DNA of 8,147 nt. Origin: Nitrosomonadales bacterium (GTDB taxonomy: Bacteria; Pseudomonadota; Gammaproteobacteria; Burkholderiales; Methylophilaceae). How positions within the stretch are numbered: the first letter of the stretch is position 1; each line of letters begins with the position of its first letter. Below the pieces are notes generated by a model. That model was given only the letters and a program-made list of their open reading frames with translations, searched no databases and was not told the origin of the DNA. The stretch covers positions 1 to 8,147 of the forward strand of contig JABHXS010000011.1 of assembly GCA_018657165.1 (NCBI GenBank), written 5' to 3'. Of the stretch, positions 1-8,147 are shown one piece after another. A program made the position numbers and the translations under genes.

Positions 1-574
<574 letters not shown>

Positions 575-576
<2 letters not shown>

Positions 577-584
577 GGAGAGGA
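575..584 (+). promoter_or_regulatory. Ribosome binding site of rpoC, overlapping the rpoB stop
   Basis: The purine run AAGGAGAGGA begins inside the rpoB stop codon (574-576) and ends 6 bases before the ATG at 591. It decides the rpoC start. An in-frame TTG at 585 would add two residues but lies directly against this motif, so it could not use it. The overlap of stop and Shine-Dalgarno suggests that ribosomes finishing rpoB promote initiation on rpoC, which would help keep beta and beta' in balance (inference). Confidence 0.85.
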
Positions 585-590
585 TTGCAA

Positions 591-3500
591 ATGAAAGCTT
601 TATTAGACTTGTTTAGAAACAACACCCAACAAGAAGAATTTGATGCAATCAAGATTGCGCTTGCTTCTCCTGAAAAAATTAGATCATGGTCATATGGGGA
701 AGTTAAAAAGCCAGAGACAATCAATTATAGAACCTTTAAACCTGAGCGGGATGGCCTTTTTTGTGCAAAAATATTCGGTCCAGTAAAGGACTATGAATGC
801 CTTTGTGGAAAATATAAACGCCTTAAACATCGAGGTGTTATTTGTGAAAAATGTGGAGTAGAAGTTACATTATCTAAAGTTCGTAGAGAAAGAATGGGAA
901 TAATAGAACTTGCAAGTCCCGTTGCTCATATATGGTTCTTAAAGAGCTTACCAAGCAGATTAGGGATGGTACTTGATATTCCATTGAGAGATATTGAGCG
1001 TGTTCTTTATTTTGAAGCTTACATTGTGACTGAAAATCATATGATCACAGACCCTGAACTTCAGGTAGGGAAGATTTTATCCGAAGATGATTACCTAAAG
1101 TTTTCAGAGCAGCATGGCGATGAATTTAGAGCGGTAATGGGAGCGGAAGGGATAGAGGAGCTTCTTAAGGCAATAAGGTTATCTGAAGAAATTGAAAGGC
1201 TTAAAGAAGAGCTTGAAAAAACCACTTCTGATGCCAAAGTAAAAAAAATAGCAAAACGTTTGAAGGTTTTAGAGGCTTTTCAGACATCAGGCATTAAACC
1301 TGAATGGATGATTCTTAAGGTTCTACCGGTACTTCCACCAGAGTTGAGACCCCTTGTACCACTTGATGGAGGTAGGTTTGCAACTTCAGATCTAAATGAT
1401 TTATATAGAAGAGTTATAAATAGAAACAATAGGTTAAGACGACTTATAGACTTAAGAGCCCCAGAGATTATTGTCAAAAATGAAAAAAGAATGCTTCAAG
1501 AAGCTGTTGATTCTTTATTAGATAATGGTAGGCGTGGCAAAATTATGACAGGCGCAAACAAAAGGCCATTAAAGTCTTTAGCGGACATGATTAAAGGTAA
1601 GGGTGGACGTTTTAGACAAAACTTACTTGGAAAGAGGGTTGACTACTCTGGTAGGTCGGTAATTGTAGTTGGGCCTCAGTTAAAACTTCATCAATGCGGC
1701 CTTCCAAAAAAGATGGCTCTTGAGTTATTTAAGCCATTTATATTTAACAAGTTAGAGTTGCAAGGTTTAGCAACAACAATTAAAAATGCGAAGAAAATTG
1801 TTGAGGCAGAAGGTCCAGAAGTTTGGGATATTCTGGAAAATGTAATTCGCGAGCACCCCGTTCTACTGAATAGGGCACCAACACTTCATAGGCTTGGAAT
1901 ACAGGCTTTTGAACCAGTTCTTATTGAAGGTAAAGCAATTCAGCTTCATCCATTAGTTTGCGCGGCATTTAATGCTGACTTTGATGGCGATCAAATGGCT
2001 GTTCACGTTCCTTTATCTCTTGAAGCTCAAATGGAGGCGAGAACATTAATGTTGGCTTCAAATAATGTGCTATCACCAGCGAATGGTGAGCCAATTATTG
2101 TGCCATCACAAGATATTGTTTTAGGCCTTTATTATATGACTAGAGAAAGAATTGCCGCTAAGGGTGAGGGTATGAGGTTCTCAGATATAGATGAATTAAG
2201 AAAAGCTTACGATCAAGGATTTGTTGATCTTCATGCAAAAATAACAGTGCGTATCAATGAAAGCGAAATAAATTTTGATAATAGCAAAACTGAAAAAGTG
2301 AAACGATATGAAACGACATGTGGTAGAGCATTGTTATCTGAAATATTGCCAAAAGGACTATCTTTTGAATTATTAAATAAAACCCTTAATAAGAAAGAAA
2401 TTTCTAGATTAATAAATGTTGGATTTAGAAAGGTTGGTATCAGAGACACAGTAATTCTTTCTGATAACCTCAAAAATAAAGGTTTTGAATTTGCTACAAA
2501 AGCCGGAATGTCGATTAGTGTTCATGATATGTTAGTTCCAGATGAAAAAATAAAACTTATTGAGCAAGCTGATGCCGAAGTTCAGGAGATTCAAGGCCAA
2601 TATTCTTCAGGTTTGCTAACTCAGGGAGAGAGATATAACAAGGTTGTTGATATCTGGTCGCGTACGGGCGATACAATCGCAGATGCGATGATGAGAAAGA
2701 TTAAAGAAGAGCCTGTTAAAGATGTTGCAGGAAAAATAGTAAAGGATGATAAAGGTAATCAAATTAATCAAGAATCATTTAATGCTATATATATGATGGC
2801 TGATTCAGGTGCAAGGGGTTCAGCAGCACAAGTTCGACAACTTGCAGGGATGCGAGGGTTAATGGCAAGACCAGATGGTTCAATTATTGAGACCCCTATT
2901 AAAACAAATTTTAGGGATGGGCTTAATGTGCTTCAATACTTTATCTCAACTCATGGTGCAAGAAAAGGGCTTGCTGATACTGCTTTAAAAACAGCTAATT
3001 CAGGTTACCTAACAAGAAGGCTGGTTGATGTTACCCAGGACTTGGTTGTAACAGAACATGATTGTGGGACTGAAGATGGGCTTCTTACAAAAGCACTTGT
3101 TAAAGGCGGTGAAATTGTAGAGCCACTTAAAGATAGGATTTTAGGAAGAGCGGCGGCAGTTGATATTTTAAATCCAGAGACACAAGAAGTATTATTTGCT
3201 GCAGGTACTTTGTTATCCGAGGCCGAGGTAGATGAAATAGAAAAATTAGGCATTGACGAGGTAAAAGTAAGAACAGCTTTAACTTGTGCCACTCGTTATG
3301 GGATTTGTGCTCGCTGTTATGGGCGTGACTTAGGAAGAGGCTCGCTAATCAATCAAGGTGAGGCGGTTGGTGTTATTGCAGCTCAGTCAATTGGTGAACC
3401 TGGAACTCAATTAACAATGAGAACCTTCCACATTGGTGGTGCTGCATCTAGAGCTGCATCAGCAAATCAAATTGAAATTAAATCTTCGGGGGTTTTAAGA

Positions 3501-4904
3501 TTTATGGCAACGATGCGTTATGTGACTAATGCAAAATCTGAGAAAGTTATTATTTCAAGGAATAGTGAATTTCTAATTGAGGACGAAAACGGTAGGGAAA
3601 AAGAGAGGCATAAAGCACCTTACGGCGCAACACTTTTAGGTTCTGATGGAGATAAAGTAGAGGCTGGAAGTATATTGGCTCAGTGGGACCCACATACAAG
3701 ACCGATAATATCTGAATATGCAGGGCAGGTAAAATTTGAGAATGTCGAGGAAGGGGTCACTGTAGAAAAGAAAATTGATGACGTCACAGGCTTATCAACT
3801 TTAGAGGTGATAGACACTAAACAAAAAGTTGGGGCTTCAAAAGGCACAAGACCTCAAATTAGACTAATAAATGAAAAAAATGAAGAAGTTAAGTTAATTA
3901 ATTCGGATAGTCCGGTTAATGTTACCTTTCAAAAAGGTTACATTATTACCGTAAATGACAATCAAGATGTTGCGGTTGGTGATGTTTTAGCAAGAATTCC
4001 ACAAGAAGCATCTAAAACAAGAGATATTACCGGTGGTCTTCCAAGGGTGGCTGAATTATTTGAAGCTCGCTCACCTAAAGATGCTGGTGTATTAGCTGAA
4101 ATGACAGGTACGGTCTCTTTTGGTAAGGATACAAAGGGTAAGCAAAGACTGGTAATCACTGCTGAGGATGGAGAATCAAAAGAATTCTTAATTCCCAAAG
4201 ATAAACACGTTACAGCCCATGATGGCCAGATAGTAAATAAAGGAGAAATAATTGTTGACGGCCCAGCTGACCCTGTGGATATTTTAAGGCTAAGAGGTCC
4301 TGAGGCTTTAGCAAGATATATTATCGATGAAGTTCAAGAAGTATATAAACTCCAAGGGGTTTTAATAAATGATAAGCATATCGAGGTTATTGTAAGGCAA
4401 ATGTTAAGAAGAGTAAGGATCACCAAAAGAGGTGATACGCATTTTATACCAGGTGAAGAGGTAGAGAGAGCAGAGCTATTAAACACCAATGAGGAAGTAA
4501 TTGCCGAAAAGAAAAAACCGGCAGAGTTTGAGTATGTGCTTAAGGGTATTACGAAAGCTTCTTTAGCTACTGATTCATTTATATCTGCAGCTTCATTCCA
4601 AGAAACAACTAGAGTTATTACTGAGGCAGCTATTCTCGGTAAACGTGATGAACTTAGAGGGCTAAAAGAAAATGTGATCGTTGGTAGATTGATTCCAGCG
4701 GGTTCAGGTATGGCTCATCATGTAAATAGGAAAGCAAAACTTGAAGCAAGTAAGAATGTTTCTGATGAGACAGATGAGAAGTCAGCTGCGCTTATTGAGG
4801 CTGAAGCTGCTTTTAAAACAGGTGGTGATGAAAAAGTTGATGAAACTGATTTGAAAGTTAGCGAAGAAGAGAAGGCTGAAGAAAAGATTGATGATGCTAA
4901 ATAA
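591..4904 (+). CDS. rpoC: DNA-directed RNA polymerase subunit beta' (1437 aa)
   Basis: This is the beta' subunit of RNA polymerase, which carries the catalytic magnesium site and the clamp. The ATG at 591 is chosen over the in-frame TTG at 585 because of the Shine-Dalgarno at 575-584, and it gives the family N-terminus MKALLDLF. Zinc site 1 is C70, C72, C85, C88. The catalytic NADFDGD motif is residues 461-467, with D463, D465 and D467 binding Mg2+. The bridge helix lies at about 780-815. Zinc site 2 is C825, C899, C906, C909. The trigger loop around residues 935-950 includes H947 ([13 protein letters not shown]), with its second strand near 1141-1160 ([15 protein letters not shown]). The protein is about 30 residues longer than E. 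coli RpoC (1407). Roughly 8 of these lie before residue 730, and about 18 form a strongly acidic C-terminal tail (about 1391-1437: 18 Asp/Glu, 7 Lys). The gene starts 14 bases after rpoB, so the two are cotranscribed. No key residue is missing and no frameshift is seen. Confidence 0.99.
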   Translation: MKALLDLFRNNTQQEEFDAIKIALASPEKIRSWSYGEVKKPETINYRTFKPERDGLFCAKIFGPVKDYECLCGKYKRLKHRGVICEKCGVEVTLSKVRRERMGIIELASPVAHIWFLKSLPSRLGMVLDIPLRDIERVLYFEAYIVTENHMITDPELQVGKILSEDDYLKFSEQHGDEFRAVMGAEGIEELLKAIRLSEEIERLKEELEKTTSDAKVKKIAKRLKVLEAFQTSGIKPEWMILKVLPVLPPELRPLVPLDGGRFATSDLNDLYRRVINRNNRLRRLIDLRAPEIIVKNEKRMLQEAVDSLLDNGRRGKIMTGANKRPLKSLADMIKGKGGRFRQNLLGKRVDYSGRSVIVVGPQLKLHQCGLPKKMALELFKPFIFNKLELQGLATTIKNAKKIVEAEGPEVWDILENVIREHPVLLNRAPTLHRLGIQAFEPVLIEGKAIQLHPLVCAAFNADFDGDQMAVHVPLSLEAQMEARTLMLASNNVLSPANGEPIIVPSQDIVLGLYYMTRERIAAKGEGMRFSDIDELRKAYDQGFVDLHAKITVRINESEINFDNSKTEKVKRYETTCGRALLSEILPKGLSFELLNKTLNKKEISRLINVGFRKVGIRDTVILSDNLKNKGFEFATKAGMSISVHDMLVPDEKIKLIEQADAEVQEIQGQYSSGLLTQGERYNKVVDIWSRTGDTIADAMMRKIKEEPVKDVAGKIVKDDKGNQINQESFNAIYMMADSGARGSAAQVRQLAGMRGLMARPDGSIIETPIKTNFRDGLNVLQYFISTHGARKGLADTALKTANSGYLTRRLVDVTQDLVVTEHDCGTEDGLLTKALVKGGEIVEPLKDRILGRAAAVDILNPETQEVLFAAGTLLSEAEVDEIEKLGIDEVKVRTALTCATRYGICARCYGRDLGRGSLINQGEAVGVIAAQSIGEPGTQLTMRTFHIGGAASRAASANQIEIKSSGVLRFMATMRYVTNAKSEKVIISRNSEFLIEDENGREKERHKAPYGATLLGSDGDKVEAGSILAQWDPHTRPIISEYAGQVKFENVEEGVTVEKKIDDVTGLSTLEVIDTKQKVGASKGTRPQIRLINEKNEEVKLINSDSPVNVTFQKGYIITVNDNQDVAVGDVLARIPQEASKTRDITGGLPRVAELFEARSPKDAGVLAEMTGTVSFGKDTKGKQRLVITAEDGESKEFLIPKDKHVTAHDGQIVNKGEIIVDGPADPVDILRLRGPEALARYIIDEVQEVYKLQGVLINDKHIEVIVRQMLRRVRITKRGDTHFIPGEEVERAELLNTNEEVIAEKKKPAEFEYVLKGITKASLATDSFISAASFQETTRVITEAAILGKRDELRGLKENVIVGRLIPAGSGMAHHVNRKAKLEASKNVSDETDEKSAALIEAEAAFKTGGDEKVDETDLKVSEEEKAEEKIDDAK

Positions 4905-4910
4905 TTTATT

Positions 4911-4934
4911 CAATTTAAATTAGCATTTAAATTG
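4911..4934. repeat. Perfect 10-bp inverted repeat with 4-base centre, abutting the str promoter
   Basis: CAATTTAAAT (4911-4920), TAGC (4921-4924) and ATTTAAATTG (4925-4934) form an exact inverted repeat. The right arm runs into the -35 hexamer, since its last three bases TTG are the first three of TTGACA at 4932-4937. In RNA the stem would be A-U rich with a single closing C-G pair, and no U-run follows, so it is not a convincing intrinsic terminator. Alternatives are an operator for a dimeric regulator, an AT-rich UP-element-like region for the RNA polymerase alpha C-terminal domain, or a transcript-processing hairpin between rpoC and rpsL. The sequence does not decide between these. Confidence 0.75.
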
Positions 4935-4960
4935 ACATTATGCTCGAAGCAAAATACAAT
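4932..4960 (+). promoter_or_regulatory. Sigma-70-type promoter of the str operon (rpsL-rpsG-fusA-tuf)
   Basis: The -35 box TTGACA (4932-4937) matches consensus in 6 of 6 positions. After a 17-base spacer comes the -10 box TACAAT (4955-4960), a 5 of 6 match. Transcription would start near 4967, giving a leader of about 45 bases before rpsL. The region just upstream of -35 is A/T only apart from three G/C bases between 4909 and 4931, like an UP element. An own promoter upstream of rpsL is known for the E. coli str operon, and strong ribosomal-protein promoters usually look like this. The discriminator (TCTCGT) is only moderately G+C, so stringent control cannot be read from it. I expect this promoter to add to read-through from rpoBC. 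Confidence 0.8.
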
Positions 4961-5011
4961 TCTCGTCTTTTTGAAGGTTTTAAAAAAGCAATTAAATATT
5001 AAGGAAATTAG

Positions 5012-5389
5012 ATGCCTACAATTAACCAATTAATTCGTAAACCTCGAAAGAGGGTTATTGAAAAGAGTAAAGTACCTGCATTAAATGCCTCTCCGCAAAA
5101 AAGAGGTGTTTGCACTCGGGTTTATACAACAACTCCAAAGAAACCAAACTCGGCTTTAAGGAAGGTTGCAAAGGTAAAGCTTACAACCGGATATGAAGTG
5201 ATTAGTTATATTGGTGGTGAAGGACATAACTTGCAAGAACACTCAGTTGTCCTATTAAGGGGTGGTAGAGTGAAAGATTTGCCTGGCGTACGTTACCATA
5301 TGGTTAGAGGTAGCTTAGATACTGCAGGAGTCAATGATAGAAGGCAAGCTAGATCCAAATATGGTGCTAAACGTCCAAAAGCAACTTAA
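5012..5389 (+). CDS. rpsL: 30S ribosomal protein S12 (125 aa)
   Basis: S12 sits at the decoding centre of the small ribosomal subunit, where it helps monitor codon-anticodon pairing and contacts 16S rRNA helices 18, 27 and 44. The length of 125 residues is close to the usual 123-125. Diagnostic stretches are [20 protein letters not shown] (28-47), [14 protein letters not shown] (67-80) and [13 protein letters not shown] (84-96). Lys43 (codon AAG at 5138) and Lys88 (AAA at 5273), where streptomycin-resistance substitutions classically fall, are both the wild-type lysine. Asp89 is the residue that RimO methylthiolates in many bacteria. The start is fixed by the Shine-Dalgarno AAGGA at 5001-5005, 6 bases before the ATG, and by the conserved N-terminus [10 protein letters not shown]. 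It is the first gene of the str operon, 107 bases after rpoC and 19 before rpsG. Confidence 0.99.
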   Translation: MPTINQLIRKPRKRVIEKSKVPALNASPQKRGVCTRVYTTTPKKPNSALRKVAKVKLTTGYEVISYIGGEGHNLQEHSVVLLRGGRVKDLPGVRYHMVRGSLDTAGVNDRRQARSKYGAKRPKAT

Positions 5390-5408
5390 TTAAAAAAGGT
5401 TAAAAACT

Positions 5409-5879
5409 ATGCCCAGAAGAAGAGAAGTCCCCAAAAGAATCATACTTGATGATCCAAAGTTTTCGAGTCAAGAAGTATCTAAATTTGTGAACGTGATTAT
5501 GAGTAGTGGAAAGAAATCTGTTGCTGAAAGAATAATTTATGGGGCTTTTGATCAAATAAAATCCAAAAGCGGTAAAGATCCTTTAGAAACTTTTTCACTG
5601 GCTTTAGAAAATATACGACCGGTTGTGGAGGTAAAAAGTAGAAGGGTCGGTGGTGCCAATTACCAGGTTCCAGTAGAGGTTAGACCATCCAGAAGGTCTG
5701 CATTAGCAATGCGATGGTTACGTGATGCAGCTCGTAATAGAGGTGAAAAATCAATGGGGTTAAGGCTAGCGGCAGAAATTCTAGAGGCTTCAGAGAATAA
5801 AGGTGCTGCAATGAAAAAAAGAGATGAGGTCCATCGAATGGCTGAAGCGAATAAAGCCTTCTCACACTTCAGGTTTTAG
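5409..5879 (+). CDS. rpsG: 30S ribosomal protein S7 (156 aa)
   Basis: S7 nucleates assembly of the 30S head by binding the 3' major domain of 16S rRNA, and lies near the E site and mRNA exit. The 156 residues equal the common bacterial length. Family marks are the basic N-terminus [10 protein letters not shown], the S7 signature around residues 15-46 with the GKK at 34-36, and the RNA-binding beta hairpin at about 73-98 ([20 protein letters not shown]). Next comes [16 protein letters not shown] (101-116), and the C-terminal helix ends [21 protein letters not shown] in two parts (136-156). The start ATG is preceded by AAAGG at 5395-5399 with 9 bases between. In E. coli S7 represses translation of the str mRNA by binding the long rpsL-rpsG spacer. 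Here that spacer is 19 bases, so control of that form is unlikely. Confidence 0.99.
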   Translation: MPRRREVPKRIILDDPKFSSQEVSKFVNVIMSSGKKSVAERIIYGAFDQIKSKSGKDPLETFSLALENIRPVVEVKSRRVGGANYQVPVEVRPSRRSALAMRWLRDAARNRGEKSMGLRLAAEILEASENKGAAMKKRDEVHRMAEANKAFSHFRF

Positions 5880-5895
5880 ATTTTTAATTAACTAA

Positions 5896-5915
5896 TAAGG
5901 TAATAGAATAAAGTG
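5896..5915 (+). promoter_or_regulatory. Translation start region of fusA: weak SD, tandem in-frame stops, GTG start
   Basis: TAAGG (5896-5900) is the only Shine-Dalgarno-like motif, and it lies 12 bases before the GTG at 5913, a slightly long spacing. In the fusA frame TAA (5901-5903) and TAG (5904-5906) stand just upstream, so no earlier start is possible. The next in-frame ATG codes for Met50, well past the P-loop at residues 17-24. The GTG is therefore the start. Confidence 0.88.
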
Positions 5916-8003
5916 GCTCGTAAAACTGAAATAAATCGTTATAGAAATATAGGCATCAGTGCACACATTGACGCAGGCAAAACAACCACAACAGAACGCA
6001 TTCTGCTTTACACAGGCGTTAATCATAAGATTGGTGAAGTTCATGATGGTGCAGCTACCATGGATTGGATGGAACAAGAACAAGAAAGAGGTATTACAAT
6101 CACCTCTGCTGCAACGACCTGCTTTTGGAGCGGGATGGCCAACCAGTTTGATCAACATAGAATTAATATTATTGATACTCCGGGACACGTTGATTTCACT
6201 ATTGAAGTTGAAAGGTCAATGAGAGTTCTAGATGGTGCTTGCATGGTCTATTGTGCAGTAGGCGGAGTCCAGCCTCAATCTGAAACTGTTTGGAGACAAG
6301 CAAATAAGTATCAAGTGCCTAGAATGGCTTTTGTTAATAAGATGGATAGAGCCGGCGCTGATTTCTTTAAATGTTATGATCAGATGAAATCTAGGCTAAA
6401 GGCTAATCCAATCCCCATTCAGGTTCCAATTGGTGCAGCGGAGACTTTTACTGGTGTAGTTGATCTTGTAAAAATGAAAGCTATTTTATGGGAAGAAGAA
6501 AATTTTGGCATTAAGTTTGAATATGCAGATATTCCTGATGATTTAAAAGATACATGTCAAAAGTGGCATGACAATATGGTTGAGACTGCAGCAGAAGCAA
6601 ATGAAGAATTAATGAATAAGTATTTAGAAACTGGTGAATTATCAGAGGAAGAAATTAAACAGGGCCTAAGAATTAGAACGATTTCAAATGAAATTGTACC
6701 TATGCTTTGTGGTTCTGCATTTAAAAATAAAGGTGTTCAAGCTATGTTGGATGCTGTTATTGAATTAATGCCCGCACCTGTAGATGTTCCTCCTATCCCA
6801 GGTGTTGATGAATCTGATAAGCCTGTAGTTAGGCATGCAAAAGACGATGAACCATTTTCTGCGCTTGCATTTAAGATAATGACAGATCCTTTTGTTGGGC
6901 AGTTAATATTTTTTAGAGCTTACTCAGGAGTAGTTAAAGCTGGAGACTGGATTTATAATCCTGTTAAAGGTAAAAAAGAAAGAATCGGAAGAATCTTGCA
7001 AATGCATGCAAATAACCGTGAAGAGATAAAAGAAATTTATGCAGGGGATATTGCAGCTGCTGTAGGATTAAAAGATGTGACTACAGGCGATACTTTATGT
7101 ACAGAAAAAAATGCAGTTATTCTGGAGCGTATGGTTTTCCCAGAGCCTGTTATTCATGTTGCTGTTGAACCAAAAACCAAAGCTGACCAAGAAAAAATGG
7201 GGATTGCTCTTGGAAGACTTGCCCAGGAAGACCCATCATTTAGGGTTAAAACCGATGTGGAAACTAATCAAACAATTATCTCTGGTATGGGAGAGCTCCA
7301 CCTTGAAATTCTTGTTGATAGGATGAAGCGAGAATTTTCTGTTGATGCTAATATTGGTTCACCACAGGTAGCTTATCGTGAAGCGATCAAAAAATCGGTA
7401 GAACAAGAAGGTAAATTTGTAAAACAATCTGGTGGTAAAGGTCAGTATGGTCATGTTTGGTTAAAAATAGAGCCAAACGAAGTTGGAAAAGGTTATGAAT
7501 TTGTTGATTCAATTAAAGGTGGCGCGGTACCAAGAGAATTTATACCTGCCGTTGACAAAGGCCTAAAAGAAACTATTACAGCGGGAGTGCTTGCTGGATA
7601 TCCTATTGAGGATGTAAAAGTAACTTTATTTGATGGCTCATTCCATGACGTTGACTCTAATGAAAATGCGTTTAAAATGGCAGCTTCATTTGCTTTTAAG
7701 GATGGATGTAAAAAAGCGGATCCAGTTTTACTTGAACCTATGATGGCAGTTGAAGTTGAAACTCCTGAAGAGTACATGGGAGATGTGATGGGAGATTTGT
7801 CATCCAGAAGAGGTATTGTTCAAGGTATGGAGGATAACGCAACTGGAAAAGTGATTAGATGTGAAGTGCCACTTGCAGAGATGTTTGGATACTCCACTAC
7901 TATGAGATCACTATCTCAGGGAAGAGCAACTTACTCTATGGAATTTAAGCATTACTCAGAAGCACCTAGAAATGTTGCTGAAGCGGTGATTAATAAAAAT
8001 TAG
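5913..8003 (+). CDS. fusA: Elongation factor G, translocation GTPase (696 aa)
   Basis: EF-G uses GTP to drive movement of tRNAs and mRNA through the ribosome after each peptide bond, and with ribosome recycling factor splits ribosomes after termination. The five-domain length of 696 is typical. GTPase motifs: G1 AHIDAGKT (17-24), G2 RGIT (59-62), G3 DTPGH (88-92, with catalytic-type His92), G4 NKMD (142-145), G5 GSA (267-269). Domain II begins near residue 312 ([13 protein letters not shown]). Domain III holds SGMGELHLE (457-465). The tip of domain IV, which enters the decoding site, has [10 protein letters not shown] with His578, matching E. coli His583. Domain V ends with [20 protein letters not shown]. 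The sequence is the canonical bacterial translocase, with no sign of a FusB-like or duplicated mitochondrial-type paralogue. The start is GTG, forced by stops just upstream. It lies 33 bases after rpsG and 34 before tuf. Confidence 0.99.
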   Translation: MARKTEINRYRNIGISAHIDAGKTTTTERILLYTGVNHKIGEVHDGAATMDWMEQEQERGITITSAATTCFWSGMANQFDQHRINIIDTPGHVDFTIEVERSMRVLDGACMVYCAVGGVQPQSETVWRQANKYQVPRMAFVNKMDRAGADFFKCYDQMKSRLKANPIPIQVPIGAAETFTGVVDLVKMKAILWEEENFGIKFEYADIPDDLKDTCQKWHDNMVETAAEANEELMNKYLETGELSEEEIKQGLRIRTISNEIVPMLCGSAFKNKGVQAMLDAVIELMPAPVDVPPIPGVDESDKPVVRHAKDDEPFSALAFKIMTDPFVGQLIFFRAYSGVVKAGDWIYNPVKGKKERIGRILQMHANNREEIKEIYAGDIAAAVGLKDVTTGDTLCTEKNAVILERMVFPEPVIHVAVEPKTKADQEKMGIALGRLAQEDPSFRVKTDVETNQTIISGMGELHLEILVDRMKREFSVDANIGSPQVAYREAIKKSVEQEGKFVKQSGGKGQYGHVWLKIEPNEVGKGYEFVDSIKGGAVPREFIPAVDKGLKETITAGVLAGYPIEDVKVTLFDGSFHDVDSNENAFKMAASFAFKDGCKKADPVLLEPMMAVEVETPEEYMGDVMGDLSSRRGIVQGMEDNATGKVIRCEVPLAEMFGYSTTMRSLSQGRATYSMEFKHYSEAPRNVAEAVINKN

Positions 8004-8037
8004 AATTTAAAAAACTGTTTTATAAGGATAAGAGATT

Positions 8038-8147
8038 ATGGCTAAGGATAAATTTGAGCGTAACAAACCCCATGTCAACGTTGGCACAATTGGTCACGTG
8101 GATCATGGTAAAACAACACTAACAGCAGCAATATCGACAGTACTTAC
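8038..8147 (+). CDS. tuf: Elongation factor Tu, N-terminal 36 residues (3' end outside window)
   Basis: EF-Tu carries aminoacyl-tRNA to the ribosomal A site as a ternary complex with GTP. Only 36 complete codons and two further bases are inside the window. They read [20 protein letters not shown] and continue with [12 protein letters not shown]. The G1/P-loop GHVDHGKT is residues 19-26, with Lys25 and Thr26 binding the nucleotide phosphates and Mg2+. The start ATG follows AAGGA (8024-8028) by 9 bases. The 34-base gap to fusA contains no terminator or clear promoter, so it is cotranscribed in the usual str order. Many proteobacteria carry a second, almost identical tuf gene elsewhere, often upstream of secE-nusG-rplK. 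That cannot be judged here. About 360 residues should follow downstream. Confidence 0.98.
   Translation, partial: MAKDKFERNKPHVNVGTIGHVDHGKTTLTAAISTVL

Noticed and set aside
4967..4988. CTTTTT/AAAAAG pairing in the rpsL leader as a riboswitch or attenuator
   Set aside because: Six pairs, five of them A-U, around a 10-base loop, with no further structure and only about 20 bases before the ribosome site. Too weak to call.
5884..5891. TTAATTAA after both rpsL (5386-5393) and rpsG (5884-5891) as a repeated regulatory element
   Set aside because: Both contain or closely follow a stop codon in AT-rich spacer, and an 8-base A/T palindrome is expected by chance.
5892..6188. Minus-strand reading frames opposite rpoC, rpsG and fusA (for example 3005-3292, 5892-6188, 7493-7777)
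   Set aside because: They are antisense shadows of highly conserved genes, have no recognisable motif or ribosome site, and their composition follows the gene on the other strand.
7552..7580. Internal promoter in fusA for tuf (TTGACA at 7552, TATTAC at 7574)
   Set aside because: The -10 matches only 4 of 6 with a 16-base spacer, and the -35 falls in the conserved VDKG codons. Internal fusA promoters for tuf are known in E. coli, but this one is no better than chance in AT-rich DNA.
8011..8021. AAAACTGTTTT between fusA and tuf as a terminator
   Set aside because: The loop would be 1-3 bases with a 4-5 bp mostly A-U stem, and tuf follows at once with a good ribosome site, so it cannot be a working terminator hairpin.

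Overview
The window is a stretch of conserved transcription and translation genes, all on the + strand and tightly packed: the 3' end of rpoB, complete rpoC, then the str operon (rpsL, rpsG, fusA) and the first 36 codons of tuf. The DNA is AT-rich (clearly below half G+C by eye), codons favour A/T in the third position, and spacers are short. The proteins look betaproteobacterial. The RpoB tail reads [11 protein letters not shown] and carries an AYPDN-type insertion that E. coli lacks. EF-G begins [21 protein letters not shown] low-GC betaproteobacterium of the streamlined aquatic Methylophilales type (OM43 / Ca. Methylopumilus-like) would fit, but the lineage is an inference from remembered family sequences, not a database result.

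Layout: 1-576 is the C-terminal 191 residues of RNA polymerase beta. The rpoC gene (591-4904) starts 14 bases after the rpoB stop, with its Shine-Dalgarno overlapping that stop. A 107-base gap (4905-5011) is the longest non-coding stretch. It holds a perfect 10-bp inverted repeat and a near-consensus sigma-70 promoter (TTGACA, 17 bases, TACAAT), which very probably starts the str transcript. The genes rpsL (5012-5389), rpsG (5409-5879), fusA (5913-8003, GTG start) and tuf (8038 onward, cut by the window end) follow, with spacers of 19, 33 and 34 bases. I see no intrinsic terminator anywhere, so rpoBC read-through into str is likely in addition to the dedicated promoter.

Together the genes encode the catalytic core of RNA polymerase (beta, beta') and parts of the translation elongation machinery: decoding-centre protein S12, 30S head protein S7, translocase EF-G and aminoacyl-tRNA carrier EF-Tu. 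All catalytic and metal-binding residues I checked are present and no gene is broken.

I found no defence system, mobile element, CRISPR array, RNA gene or unfamiliar ORF, and I do not think a novel system is hidden here. The points most worth a second look are the palindrome abutting the str promoter, the lack of room for an E. coli-like S7 control site, and small lineage-type insertions and an acidic tail in the polymerase subunits.
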